DNA of 64,000 nt, from contig JADJZB010000022.1 of the NCBI GenBank assembly GCA_016719485.1, positions 113,881 to 177,880 on the forward strand. The letters are read 5' to 3'. This DNA comes from Holophagales bacterium (GTDB lineage Bacteria; Acidobacteriota; Thermoanaerobaculia; UBA5066). Below are positions 1 through 11,624 of this stretch, one piece after another. Under the pieces are notes generated by a model that worked only from the letters and a program-made list of their open reading frames with translations, had not been told where the DNA came from and made no database searches. Each line of letters starts with the position of its first letter. The stretch's first letter is position 1. The position numbers and the translations under genes are program-made.

Positions 1-571
1 CGAGGCCGGCGTGGAACTCGGGGCGGTGGGTCAGGGGCGAGATGCGCGGGCCGAAAGCGGAGAGCGGAACGGCGGACGAGGGTTCGACCGGCGAGCGCGA
101 GGGAATGCGTGCCGGATCGGACGTCTCCGCCGAGGCGATCCTCCTCCGGAACGTCTCCATCGCGCGGAGCCTCCGGCCCAGCCGGTGCACCTCCACCTCG
201 AGATCGGTCGCCGTGGCGCCCTCGCTCGGGCGCTCCTGCTCCGGAAACGTCCCGGGCAGAGGCAGGGAGAGGACGGCGGCCACGCGGGCCAGGAAGAGCT
301 CGTCGGCCGCGACCCTCTTCTCGAGCCGCTCGAAGCGGAGCCGGACGGAATCGAGCGCGAGGAGCCCCCGCTGCGCCCTCACGTGCAGCGCGAGCCGCTC
401 GGCCGACCGGACGACGTACGTGACGAGGTCGGGCGCACCGAAGAGACCGATCGCGACCAGCGTCCCCGCGAGGACGAGGAGGGCCGCGGCGACGCGTCCG
501 CCCCGTTCGTCGAGCTTCCAGGCGCGGGGCCTGCGCCTCGGATCGCGCGAGTGGAAGCGGATCTCCGTCAC
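1..571 (-). CDS. M23-family murein peptidase, C-terminus beyond window
   Basis: Partial gene: about 190 N-terminal residues are inside the window. It starts at a GTG whose last bases form the TGA stop of the upstream gene (GTGA overlap). After a short basic stretch there is one hydrophobic segment (around residues 27-47, AALLVLAGTLVAIGLFG), then a helical, Arg/Glu-rich region likely to be a coiled coil. The sequence then reaches SAFGPRISPLTHRPEFHAGL, the entry to a LytM/M23 zinc-peptidase domain (the usual form is FGxRxxPxxxxxxFHxGxD). The catalytic HxH motif would lie to the left of the window. Family role: membrane-anchored peptidoglycan endopeptidase or an amidase activator of the NlpD/MepM type. 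It is translationally coupled to two O-antigen-ligase-like genes, so a cell-envelope role fits. Whether it is an active enzyme or a degenerate activator cannot be judged here. Confidence 0.8.
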   Translation of the reverse strand, partial: MTEIRFHSRDPRRRPRAWKLDERGGRVAAALLVLAGTLVAIGLFGAPDLVTYVVRSAERLALHVRAQRGLLALDSVRLRFERLEKRVAADELFLARVAAVLSLPLPGTFPEQERPSEGATATDLEVEVHRLGRRLRAMETFRRRIASAETSDPARIPSRSPVEPSSAVPLSAFGPRISPLTHRPEFHAGL

Positions 572-2553
572 GGGCCGACGACGGGAAGGCCGGTTTCGAT
601 TCCGAGCCGCCGTCCGTCCGTGCGCGAGAGCGGCAGGAACGTCCGCTCGGGGACGAGTCGGAGGACGCCGGGGCCCTCGACCGCGAGCCGGAGCGCCTTC
701 CAGCCGCCGTGCGGCAGCTCCACGGCGCCACGCATCGCGTCGTTCCAGTAGACGGTCACCGTCACGCTCTCGGAGTCGGGGCGGGCGTTCTTCACGGGAA
801 GGTCGAGAAACGACCGCCGGCCGCCGGGAGCATCGATCCGGAAGGCCGCCGCCTCGGCCGTCCACCGAAACGGCCGGCCGTCCGGCTCACGCTCCACCGC
901 CCAGAGGCCGGCAGTCGGCCCGTGCGCGAACGCGGAGGCGGTGCCCCACGTCTCGACGCACCTCGCGAGCGCTCCGCCCACGAGGAGAACGGAGGCGCCC
1001 GCGACGAGGACGGGCAGGACGTGTCCGAGAACGCGGACGGAGCGTCCTTCCGGCGGCGCGGGCAGGCGCGCGGTGAGGAGTCCGACGAGCGCGCCGATCT
1101 CGGCGTAGACGAGGTGGGACCCGAACAGGAAGATCACGAGCATCCCGACGATGGCGGCCGCCGCCCCGGCCGCGCGAAGCGATTCCTCCGTCCTCTCCGC
1201 ACCGAACGAGAGCGCCCCGCCGAGCGCCGAAGCGAGCCCGGCGAGAAGAAGGGCGAAGACGGCCGCTCCGGCGAGACCCGTCTCCGCGAGGACGCCGAGG
1301 TAGAGCGACGGAGGGTGGTCGGTGAACGCCACCGTCTTGCCGAGGAGATCGAAGGCGGCGTCGGGAAATTCGGTGCGGAAGGAACCGAGGCCGCGGCCCG
1401 TGACCGGATGCTCTCTGGCGAGGGCGAGGGCCCCTTCGTAGAGAAGGAGCCTCTCGGGTTCGGCAAGGGAGGGCGCTTCCTGTCGTCCGAACGACTCCGA
1501 GAGCCTGGCGAGGAGGGCGCTCCGGCTCCCCTTTCCCGTCGGCCACGCGAGGGCGGCCCCGAACGCGAGGGCGACGAGGATCGAGAGCGTCCCCGCCGAC
1601 AGGGCCACCCTGCGGCGCACGCCCGGCCTCTGCCCCGCGAGCGCCCGCGTGACGGCCCAGAGGACGAGGACGAGGGCCGACACGAGGGCCCCGATGAAAC
1701 CGCCCCTCGAGCCCGCGTCGGCGAGAAGGACGAGGAGTCCTGCGACCCCGGCGCCCGCCACGAGCCTGAGGCCCCACGGGCCCGACGCCGCCCGCGCCAG
1801 GCACGGCGCGAGCAGGAGCGCGGCCGCGACGCCGGCCGCCGACGGGTCGGTGAACGTCGACTGCGCGCGCCCCCACTCCTCCCAGTGCGGGGCCCTCAGG
1901 TGCGGGACGAGGCCGAGCTTCTGGAGGATCGCGGCCCCTCCCGCGACGACCGCGACGGTGACGAGGGTGGCGTCGAGGAGGCGCGCCCCGCGGACCTCCC
2001 TCCCCGCGCGGACGGCGAGCGCGTGGAAGCCCGCGGTCAGGAAGAGGGCCGCCAGGACCGCGACCGTCCCCGCCAGGGCCTGCTCCGCGTCGAGGCCGAG
2101 GCGATTGACGACCCGGGGAGGGGGAACGTCGCGCAGCAGGAGGTAGGCCGTCCGGGCGCCGACCCAGGCCGAAAGGGCCGACAGGGCGGAGGTGGCCGCG
2201 ACGGCCCGCCAGAGCGGCGTCAGGCCGTGGGCGGGCCGCGGGCGCTCGAGGTCGTAGATCGCACGCAGAGCCGCGCCCGCGAGGTACGCCGCGAGCGGCA
2301 CCGGCGCGACGACGGCGGGGTTCCCGAGGCCGAAGGCGAGGGACGACACGCCGGAGACGGCCAGGACGAGACCCGCCAGGGGCAGCGACCGCAAGGGCGC
2401 CACAACGGCCGCCGCAAAGACGAGTCCGGCCGCTGCCCAGACGACGGTGCGCAGGAGGGTGTGAGCCGGCAGGAGGATGACGGAGCAGCCGACGGAAAGT
2501 GCGATCCAGCCGGCGAAGGCGGCGACTCCGGCGAGGGGATGTGGGCGGTTCAC
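568..2553 (-). CDS. O-antigen ligase-like membrane protein (second of a tandem pair)
   Basis: 661-residue polytopic membrane protein. It begins with a hydrophobic segment and has about a dozen predicted membrane helices over residues 1-520. The long periplasmic-loop motif of the Wzy/WaaL (O-antigen ligase) family is visible near residue 390, GRGLGSFRTEFPDA, preceded by a conserved EHPVTG. The last ~130 residues form a soluble, Trp/Arg-containing tail with beta character (WTAEAAAFRIDAPGGRRSF). The family joins or polymerises undecaprenyl-linked glycans at the outer face of the inner membrane. The start is set at a GTG overlapping the upstream stop by four bases; longer open upstream sequence is antisense-like and rejected. 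The neighbour upstream has the same length and layout, which points to a tandem duplication. The glycan substrate is unknown. Confidence 0.8.
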   Translation of the reverse strand: MNRPHPLAGVAAFAGWIALSVGCSVILLPAHTLLRTVVWAAAGLVFAAAVVAPLRSLPLAGLVLAVSGVSSLAFGLGNPAVVAPVPLAAYLAGAALRAIYDLERPRPAHGLTPLWRAVAATSALSALSAWVGARTAYLLLRDVPPPRVVNRLGLDAEQALAGTVAVLAALFLTAGFHALAVRAGREVRGARLLDATLVTVAVVAGGAAILQKLGLVPHLRAPHWEEWGRAQSTFTDPSAAGVAAALLLAPCLARAASGPWGLRLVAGAGVAGLLVLLADAGSRGGFIGALVSALVLVLWAVTRALAGQRPGVRRRVALSAGTLSILVALAFGAALAWPTGKGSRSALLARLSESFGRQEAPSLAEPERLLLYEGALALAREHPVTGRGLGSFRTEFPDAAFDLLGKTVAFTDHPPSLYLGVLAETGLAGAAVFALLLAGLASALGGALSFGAERTEESLRAAGAAAAIVGMLVIFLFGSHLVYAEIGALVGLLTARLPAPPEGRSVRVLGHVLPVLVAGASVLLVGGALARCVETWGTASAFAHGPTAGLWAVEREPDGRPFRWTAEAAAFRIDAPGGRRSFLDLPVKNARPDSESVTVTVYWNDAMRGAVELPHGGWKALRLAVEGPGVLRLVPERTFLPLSRTDGRRLGIETGLPVVGP

Positions 2554-4534
2554 GGCGCCGCCCGTTCGACCGGCGCAAGCGGGGGTCGGGCGAGTTGCAG
2601 GGCCAGGACCCGCCGGTCCCCGCCCTTCTCCCGGCCCGGGCAGAAGCTCCGGCTCGCATCGAGCCCGAGGAGCCCGCGAGCACCGCTGCCGTCCACGTTC
2701 TTGCCCGGCCGGAAGGGTCCGCGCTTCACCACGACATCGTGCCACGACCGATCCGCCAGCGAGACCTTCAGAGCGGGGCCGCCGTCCAGCTGCACGGACA
2801 CGAGGACGGGGTGCCGTCCGAGGTCCGCGAGCATCCCTCGGATACGGACGCGAACGGCCTCTCCCCCGGGGACGGCGACCGGGACCAGGGCCCTCGGACC
2901 AACCCAGAAGTAGCGCTCCTCGCCTCCGCGCGCGCCCCATTCGGCGTACCCGAACCGCCCTCTCTGGGCGCCAGGGGCGAGCAGCAGCAGAAGGCTCCCC
3001 CACAGGAGCAGGACCGTCCAGGGCAGGTACCGGCGGGCGGCCCCCGCGAAGCCCGCTGGACCGGGGAGCGGCCGGCCCGCCGGGAGCAGGGCTGCCGCTC
3101 CCCAGAACAGGAACTGCAGCTCGGGGAGCAGCCACGGGTGGGATACGAAACCCGTCAGCGAGAAGGCGAGCAGGCCGGGAGCCAGGGCGGCCTCGGGCGA
3201 CGAGAAGGCGGCTCCTGCCGCGAGCAGACGGCCGGCGACGAGGACCAGGGGGACGAACGGCAACAGGACGAGGAGCCCTCCGGGAAGGCCGTTCTCGGCC
3301 AGCGCCTGGAGGAAATAGTTGTGGAGGTTCTCGACCCGGACCGGGAAGGACGGGTCACGGAACTCCTCGAACCGGGCCGGAGCCCGTCCGGGACCGACAC
3401 CGGCGAACGGGTGGGACGCGATCATGCGGGCCCCCGCGCGCCAGAAACCGACGCGCCCCGCCTGGACGGCGTCGAGGGATGCACCGGGATCGACGAGGGT
3501 CGACGCGCGCCTGCGCAGGAGCTGTCCGACGTCTCCCGGCCACGCCGCGATCGCAGCGACCGAGACCACAAACGCGAGGCCCGCGCCGAGGACCAGCCTC
3601 CGCGCCTCACTGCCGTCGTCCCTCCGGCGGGACCAGAGCGCTCCGGCGAGTGCCGCTCCCGCCGCCGCAAGCGTCGCGAGCCAGGCGCCCCGCGATCCGG
3701 AGAGGATGAGGCCCGCGAGCAACAGGGTGATGCCGGCTCCGAGGACCAGGCGGGCCGCCCCGTGCGCCTTCCGCGCCAGGGCGAACGCGGGAAAGAGCCC
3801 GAGGGCCATTGCCGCCCCGGTCGCGTTGTAATCGGGCAGGGTCGCGGGGACCCGCAGCCCGAACGAGTGCGCCTCGTAGTGGGCCGGGCCCCAGAGCTTG
3901 AGCCCCGTAGAGGCCTCAAGGACCGCGTAGGCGCCCACGAGGGCCAGCCCTCCGACGATGCAGGTCACGAGCGTCCGGCTTCCCCGCTGGGCCGAGGCCC
4001 GGCGAAACAGGACGAATCCGAGCAGCCCGGCGGCGTGGACGAGAGCCGCTCGCAGCGGCACCGCTGCGTGGTCGACCCCCGGGGAAAAGAAAGACCGCGC
4101 CAGCTCCTCCACGGCGGCCGGCGTCTCCGCGAGAGCCAGGGCCGACAGAGTCGCCGCCGCGGCTCCCGTTGCCATCGCGGCTGCCGAGATGGCCAGAGCG
4201 CCCTTCATGGGGGACGGGAGGGTCTCCTCGTGCCGCAGGAGCGCCGCGCCCGCCACCAGGAGGAGGAGCAGCTCGGCCGGCGCGACCCACGGCCCTGCGA
4301 GGAGGTTCCCGGTGATCGGCAGGAGCGCCACGACGACCGCCGCGAAGAGAGTGGCGAGGTTCGGGCGCGCGAGGGCGGCCAGGAGGAAGAGGCCGGAGGC
4401 GAAAAGGAGCGGTCCCGCGGTCCGCTGCCAGGGGGCGCCGATCGCCACGAAGGCGAGCGCCGCCAGCGCCGCCCCGAGCGCCCAGCGGGCCGGACGGGCG
4501 CCCGGCGCGAAGAAGCGCCCGAGGCGCTCGCCCA

Positions 4535-4535
<1 letters not shown>
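2550..4535 (-). CDS. O-antigen ligase-like membrane protein (first of a tandem pair)
   Basis: 661 residues, starting at a GTG that shares one base with the carB stop (TAGTG). Repeated hydrophobic helices cover roughly residues 20-470. The ligase-loop signature is visible as HPFAGVGPGRAPARFEE near residue 375, followed by a conserved HNYFLQALAENGLPG. A soluble C-terminal domain follows (about 530-661), with a run resembling carbohydrate-binding beta structure (VRVRIRGMLADLGRHPVLVS). Likely role: inner-membrane glycan ligase or polymerase of the Wzy/WaaL superfamily. The next gene has the same length and plan but clearly different sequence, so the duplication is old or the pair works on different steps. 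Being coupled to carB is unusual, since carbamoyl-phosphate synthase has no direct link to glycan ligation. Confidence 0.8.
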
Positions 4536-7750
<3,215 letters not shown>

Positions 7751-7757
7751 GCGCCGG

Positions 7758-7763
7758 AGTCTA
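7758..7763 (-). promoter_or_regulatory. -10 box of carB, leaderless-type spacing
   Basis: On the minus strand TAGACT is followed by seven bases and then the GTG start of carB. This spacing would place the transcript start at or within a base or two of the start codon, and there is no Shine-Dalgarno sequence before the GTG. No good -35 box is visible. The same TAGACT-to-start arrangement precedes the Xaa-Pro aminopeptidase gene. Confidence 0.45.
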
Positions 7764-7918
7764 CGGGAACCGCCCGAGGGCGCCTTCCAGCCGTCCGGCC
7801 CCCCCGGTTCGCGAAAGGCGAAGGAAAGGCTTGACTCGGCGGCTCCCGATTCCCGATCATTTCGCCCCGGAATCCCCCTGCGCGAGCAGCCCCGGCACGT
7901 CCCGCTTCCCGGAGGTCC

Positions 7919-9751
7919 ATGAAGCTCCCCGAGGGTCTCAGCTTCGACCACGTCCCCGAGCTCCAGACTCTCTGGGCAGAGCTGTCGGAGCTGCGCCTCG
8001 TCCTTGCCGGACTCCCCGTCCTCGTGAGCGCCGTGGACAGGGACGGGCTGTTCGCCTTCTGGAACCGGGAGTGCGAACGGGTCACGGGCTACACATCCCA
8101 GGAAGTCGTCGGAAACGCGAACGTGTTCGACCTGCTCTATCCCGACCCGCTCCAGCGGGCGCGGATGAGCGAGCTGAGGCGCAACGCCGGGCGGGGCTTC
8201 CGAAACGTCGAGACCGAGCTGACGACGAAGTACGGATCGGTGAAGACCGTCTCCTGGTCGAGCCTTTCCATGACCTATCCGGTCGACGGCTGGGACGCAT
8301 GGGCCGTCGGCGTCGACAGGACGGACGCGAAGCAGAACGAGGAGGTCCTCGCCCTCCTGGCCGAGGTGAACAGCCGGCTCCTCCAGCGGGAGCCTCTCGA
8401 CTCCATCCACTCCTTCATCTGCCTCCGCGTCGCCGGCATCTTCCGTTTCGCCCTCGTCTCCATCGGCCAGCGTCAGAACGACGGGACCGTCCGGATGAGC
8501 GGTATCGCCGGGCCGAACGCGCCGGGGGCGACGGCGCACGAGATCCGCTGGGACGTCCCTTCCCCCGAGGGCGGAATCACCGGAGCGGCGATCCGCACCG
8601 GGCTCGTCCAGCGCGTCGAGGCCGAACGAGACTCTTCCTTCGGAGTCGCCTGGAGGAACCGCGACGCGGGCCGGAGGATCGGCGCCTCCATCGCACTGCC
8701 GCTCACCGCCCGCGGCGCCGTCCTCGGCGCCCTGACGGTCCACGCCCGCCGTCCCGACGCGTTCGACGCCAGGACGGTCGACCTCCTGCGCCGCCTGACG
8801 CAGCAGGTGTCGCTCTCCCTCGACCACGCGGCCGGCCTGACCGAGATCGAGCTCCAGTCGCTCGCCCTCGACGGCGTGCAGCACTCGGTCGTCATCACCT
8901 CGCGCGACGGGACGATCGAGTGGGTGAATCCGGCCTTCACCGCGCTGACCGGCTTCTCGAGGGAGGAAGCGCTCGGCAGGACCCCGGCCATCCAGACGTC
9001 GGGGCTCCACCCCCGCTCCTACTTCGAGGAGCTCTGGACGTCGATCCTCGCCGGCCGGACCTGGGAAGGCGAGGTGACGAACCGCAGAAAGGACGGCACG
9101 GTCTACGTCGAGGACCAGACGATCACCCCGGTCCGGGACGGGAAGGGAGAGATCGCCCACTTCGTCGCGGTCAAGCGGGACGTCACCGAACGGAAGCGGT
9201 ACGAGGAGTCGATCGTCCACCTCTCGCGGCACGACCCCCTCACCGACCTTCCGAACCGCCGCGTCGTCGAGGAGAACCTCCTCCGGCTCGTCGCCCGGGC
9301 CGAACGCGGGCTTCCGTCGTCCGTCCTCCTGATCGACCTCGACAACTTCAAGGAGGTCAACGACCGGGTCGGCCACGGGGCGGGGGACGAGGTCCTGCGC
9401 TCCTTCGCTCGGCTCTTCCTCGACGCGGTCCGGCCGGGCGACCTCGTCGGGCGGATCGGCGGAGACGAGTTCGTCGTCCTGCTCGAGGGGACCGGCGCCG
9501 AGGAGGCCAGGATCGCGGCCGAGAGGATCTGCGCGAGGGCGGCGGCCGTTTCCCTGCCGGAGCAGTACGACGGTCCGCCGATCGGCGCGAGCATCGGCGT
9601 CGCGATCGTGGCGGGGCACCACGAGCCCGCCTCCGTCCTCGCCACGGCCGACGCCGCGCTCTACGACGCGAAGGCCGAGGGGAAGGGGCGCGTCGTGGTG
9701 CGCGACAAGCCTGCCCCTCCCCGAAGCGGCACCTGGCGGAAGCTGGAGTAG
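7919..9751 (+). CDS. PAS-GAF-PAS-GGDEF diguanylate cyclase
   Basis: 610-residue soluble signalling protein. Order of domains: N-terminal PAS (about 25-140; RDGLFAFWNRECERVTGYTS), GAF (about 155-305), a second PAS (about 315-430; GTIEWVNPAFTALTGFSREE) with its PAC region, then GGDEF (about 445-600). The active-site loop is intact (GRIGGDEFVVLLEG). An RPGD sequence five residues before GGDEF forms the RxxD inhibitory site, so the enzyme should make c-di-GMP from GTP and be product-inhibited. There is no EAL domain and no membrane segment, so input is probably a cytoplasmic ligand or redox signal through PAS/GAF. The ATG has a strong ribosome-binding site (GGAGG, five bases before). It is convergent with pgeF, 21 bases away, and appears monocistronic. 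Confidence 0.93.
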   Translation: MKLPEGLSFDHVPELQTLWAELSELRLVLAGLPVLVSAVDRDGLFAFWNRECERVTGYTSQEVVGNANVFDLLYPDPLQRARMSELRRNAGRGFRNVETELTTKYGSVKTVSWSSLSMTYPVDGWDAWAVGVDRTDAKQNEEVLALLAEVNSRLLQREPLDSIHSFICLRVAGIFRFALVSIGQRQNDGTVRMSGIAGPNAPGATAHEIRWDVPSPEGGITGAAIRTGLVQRVEAERDSSFGVAWRNRDAGRRIGASIALPLTARGAVLGALTVHARRPDAFDARTVDLLRRLTQQVSLSLDHAAGLTEIELQSLALDGVQHSVVITSRDGTIEWVNPAFTALTGFSREEALGRTPAIQTSGLHPRSYFEELWTSILAGRTWEGEVTNRRKDGTVYVEDQTITPVRDGKGEIAHFVAVKRDVTERKRYEESIVHLSRHDPLTDLPNRRVVEENLLRLVARAERGLPSSVLLIDLDNFKEVNDRVGHGAGDEVLRSFARLFLDAVRPGDLVGRIGGDEFVVLLEGTGAEEARIAAERICARAAAVSLPEQYDGPPIGASIGVAIVAGHHEPASVLATADAALYDAKAEGKGRVVVRDKPAPPRSGTWRKLE

Positions 9752-9772
9752 GGCCCGGAGGGCCGCGGCTCC

Positions 9773-10534
9773 TCAGGCCGGCGCTGGCGGGCCCGGCGGC
9801 CTCGATCCGAGCACGGCTCCGGTGTAGATCCTCCCCGCGCTCGCCCCGTCCCGCCGCCAGGAGGAGAATCTGCCGCTCTCCCGGAACGTGCAGAGCCGTG
9901 GCCGGACGATCCGCTCCGCCGGGACCCCGCGCGCGAGAAGCGCCGCTTCGTTGCACGCCGCGACGTCGAGCCAGCTCCGGTCTCCGCGGCCCGGGACGAC
10001 CGCCGCGGAGGGCAGGGTCCCGTCGAGCGCCAGCAGGACCTCGGGCCCCACCTCGTAGACGTCTCCCGAGATCGAAGGTCCGAAGAGCGCCCAGACGCGG
10101 TCGAGTCGCGCCCCGCGGTCCAGGAGTGCGTCGAGGGCCGCGTCCACGATGCGCGCCGCCGTTCCGCGCCAGCCGGCGTGGACTCCCGCGAGCGCGCCCG
10201 CCTCGACGTCGACGAGCACCACCGGGACGCAGTCGGCGGTCGCGATCGCGAGGACGAGACCTCGCTCGGTCGTGACGAGGGCGTCCCCGTATCCCGCGAC
10301 CACGACCTCGCCCGGCCGGATACCCCGCGGCTCGACGACCGAGGCGCCGTGCACCTGCTTCAGACGCGCAATCGGCGCCCCCGGCGCGCCGAGGAGCTCC
10401 GCGAGGCGCCGCGCCCCCGCGTCCGCCTCGAGGTCGTCGGGAACGAGGGCGAGCGTCGAAAACCCGGCCGTCACCCCTTCGGGAAGCCCGGAGAAAAGCG
10501 CCCCGCCATCCTCGGGCCAGAGGAGGCCGCTCAC
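9773..10534 (-). CDS. pgeF: purine nucleoside phosphorylase / laccase-domain protein, PgeF (YfiH) family
   Basis: 253 residues. The signature regions are present: RLKQVHGASV (about residue 70), ATADCVPVVLVD, GVHAGWRGTAARIVDAALDAL and GPSISGDVYEVGPEV, giving the two His and one Cys that bind zinc or copper in this family. The family was first called polyphenol oxidase/laccase; members are now known as purine nucleoside phosphorylases, and some act as peptidoglycan-editing factors. The start is a GTG overlapping the TGA of the DUF456 gene by four bases; the longer ATG-started version would overlap that gene by more than 80 bases and has basic, low-complexity sequence. Translational coupling to DUF456 suggests a two-gene operon. 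Confidence 0.9.
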   Translation of the reverse strand: MSGLLWPEDGGALFSGLPEGVTAGFSTLALVPDDLEADAGARRLAELLGAPGAPIARLKQVHGASVVEPRGIRPGEVVVAGYGDALVTTERGLVLAIATADCVPVVLVDVEAGALAGVHAGWRGTAARIVDAALDALLDRGARLDRVWALFGPSISGDVYEVGPEVLLALDGTLPSAAVVPGRGDRSWLDVAACNEAALLARGVPAERIVRPRLCTFRESGRFSSWRRDGASAGRIYTGAVLGSRPPGPPAPA

Positions 10535-11013
10535 ACGAGCCACGCGACGGCGAAGACCCCGACCATCGCGAGCATCAGCGCAATCTTCGCGGCGCTTCCG
10601 AGAACGATGCCGAGCCACGTGCCGAGGCCCGCCCGGCCCGCCTGCCTCAGGTCCCTGCGGGCGAGGTACTCGCCGAGCGCCGCCCCGACGAACGGCCCCA
10701 CCAGGACGCCGACGAAACCGAAGAAGAGGCCCGCGACGGTTCCGACGCCGGCGCCCACGAGGGCGAGCGGGCTCGCCCCGGCCTTCTTCGCGCCGAGCGC
10801 GGTCGCCGCGACGTCGACGGCGAACGTGAGGACCATGAGGAGCCCGATGACGACGAGCGGGAACCAGCCCACCCTCGCGAAGCGGTCGATCCAGGCCCCC
10901 AGGAAGAGTCCTCCGAAGACGAGCGGTGCGCCCGGGATCGCCGGGAGGATCGCTCCCGCGATCCCCGCCAGGACGAGGAGGAGGGCGAGGAGCCAGAGGG
11001 CGGCGTCGGGCAC
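10531..11013 (-). CDS. DUF456 family small membrane protein
   Basis: 160 residues, almost entirely hydrophobic, with about four or five membrane helices. The glycine-rich N-terminal motif ILPAIPGAPLVFGG and the later GVLVGPFVGAALGEYLA are typical of DUF456, whose members carry two glycine-zipper-like halves. Function is unknown in the family. It starts with a GTG and is coupled to pgeF by a four-base overlap. It is divergent from the CBS-domain gene; the 75 bases between the two contain nested inverted repeats and the CBS gene promoter. Confidence 0.85.
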   Translation of the reverse strand: MPDAALWLLALLLVLAGIAGAILPAIPGAPLVFGGLFLGAWIDRFARVGWFPLVVIGLLMVLTFAVDVAATALGAKKAGASPLALVGAGVGTVAGLFFGFVGVLVGPFVGAALGEYLARRDLRQAGRAGLGTWLGIVLGSAAKIALMLAMVGVFAVAWLV

Positions 11014-11029
11014 GGCGGGCAGGATAGCA

Positions 11030-11053
11030 AGCGTCTACGCTGCGCCACAGCGT
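11030..11053. repeat. nested inverted repeats in a divergent promoter region
   Basis: Two overlapping dyads: AGCGTCTACGCT (11030-11041, perfect arms AGCGT/ACGCT) and ACGCTG-CGCCA-CAGCGT (11037-11053). The second dyad ends on the first base of the -35 box of the CBS gene. The position between divergent genes and against the -35 box suggests an operator, though no regulator is encoded next to it. Confidence 0.45.
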
Positions 11054-11080
11054 TGACGCGCCGGCGCCCGGACGTATACA
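11053..11080 (+). promoter_or_regulatory. sigma70-type promoter of the CBS-domain gene, leaderless spacing
   Basis: TTGACG (11053-11058), a 16-base spacer, then TATACA (11075-11080). The ATG begins eight bases after the -10 box, so transcription should start at or next to the A of ATG. This also argues against using the in-frame TTG at 11053 as the start codon, because that triplet is the -35 box. It is the best promoter match in the window. Confidence 0.65.
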
Positions 11081-11088
11081 AGGGCTCC

Positions 11089-11526
11089 ATGCCGACCGCA
11101 GGAGACCTCCTCGCCCAGAAGAAGTCCGGCGGAGTGATCACCGTCGCGCCGGACGCCACCGTGAAGGACGCCGCCCGCCTCATGCACGATCACCGGATCG
11201 GCTCTCTCGTCGTCGCCGACGGGGAGTCCCTCAGGGGCATCTTCACCGAGCGTGACGTCCTGTGGCGCGTCGTGGCCCAGGGGAAAGACGCCGCGTCGAC
11301 CACCGTGGGGGAGGTGATGACGGCCGACGTGATCGTCGTCCGGCCCGACCGGGAGGTCGACGAGATCGAGGCGATCATGAGGGAGCACCGGATCCGCCAC
11401 GTTCCCGTCGCCGCGGATCACGGCCTTCTCGGTGTCCTCTCGATCGGCGACCTCAACGCGTTCCGTGCCGACGCCGACCACCAGAAGGTCGAGTACCTGA
11501 CCGAGTACATCTACGGCCGCAGCTGA
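11089..11526 (+). CDS. CBS-domain pair protein
   Basis: 145 residues made of two CBS motifs. The first covers about residues 8-68 (GGVITVAPDATVKDAARLM, then IGSLVVADGESLRGIFTERD) and the second about 73-130 (VGEVMTADVIVVRPDREVDE, then IRHVPVAADHGLLGVLSIGDL). A CBS pair forms a Bateman module that binds adenine nucleotides. Stand-alone proteins of this size are common regulators or sensors with no enzyme domain. The ATG is chosen because it lies eight bases after a strong -10 box. The gene runs into duplicated terminator-like hairpins and is convergent with a Ser/Thr kinase. The partner it regulates is unknown. Confidence 0.9.
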   Translation: MPTAGDLLAQKKSGGVITVAPDATVKDAARLMHDHRIGSLVVADGESLRGIFTERDVLWRVVAQGKDAASTTVGEVMTADVIVVRPDREVDEIEAIMREHRIRHVPVAADHGLLGVLSIGDLNAFRADADHQKVEYLTEYIYGRS

Positions 11527-11533
11527 CATGGAT

Positions 11534-11560
11534 CGGGGAGGCTCGCCACGAGCCTCCCCG
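11534..11560. terminator. 12-bp perfect hairpin between convergent genes
   Basis: Perfect inverted repeat: CGGGGAGGCTCG, loop CCA, CGAGCCTCCCCG. It begins eight bases after the stop of the CBS gene. No T-run follows on either strand, so it would be a weak or factor-assisted bidirectional terminator. A near copy lies about 68 bases to the right. Confidence 0.6.
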
Positions 11561-11592
11561 CGGCGCCTCACGGCGCCTCCCCTCCAATGACC

Positions 11593-11624
11593 GGGATGGA
11601 TCGGGGAGGCCCGCCACGGGCCTA
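11593..11624. terminator. second, related hairpin overlapping the kinase stop codon
   Basis: The stretch GATGGATCGGGGAGGC repeats the flank of the first hairpin (there CATGGATCGGGGAGGC) and is followed by AGGCCCG, loop CCA, CGGGCCT, a 7-bp stem with the same CCA loop. Its right arm overlaps the TAG stop of the minus-strand kinase at 11622-11624. The pair looks like a small duplicated terminator module, one copy for each convergent gene. Confidence 0.5.

Noticed and set aside
7751..9622. N-terminal extension of carB by over 600 codons
   Set aside because: It is antisense to the diguanylate cyclase gene; the CarB family begins at the chosen GTG, which has its own -10 box.
11053..11088. TTG at 11053 as start of the CBS protein
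   Set aside because: The triplet is part of the -35 box TTGACG; the ATG at 11089 fits the CBS domain start.
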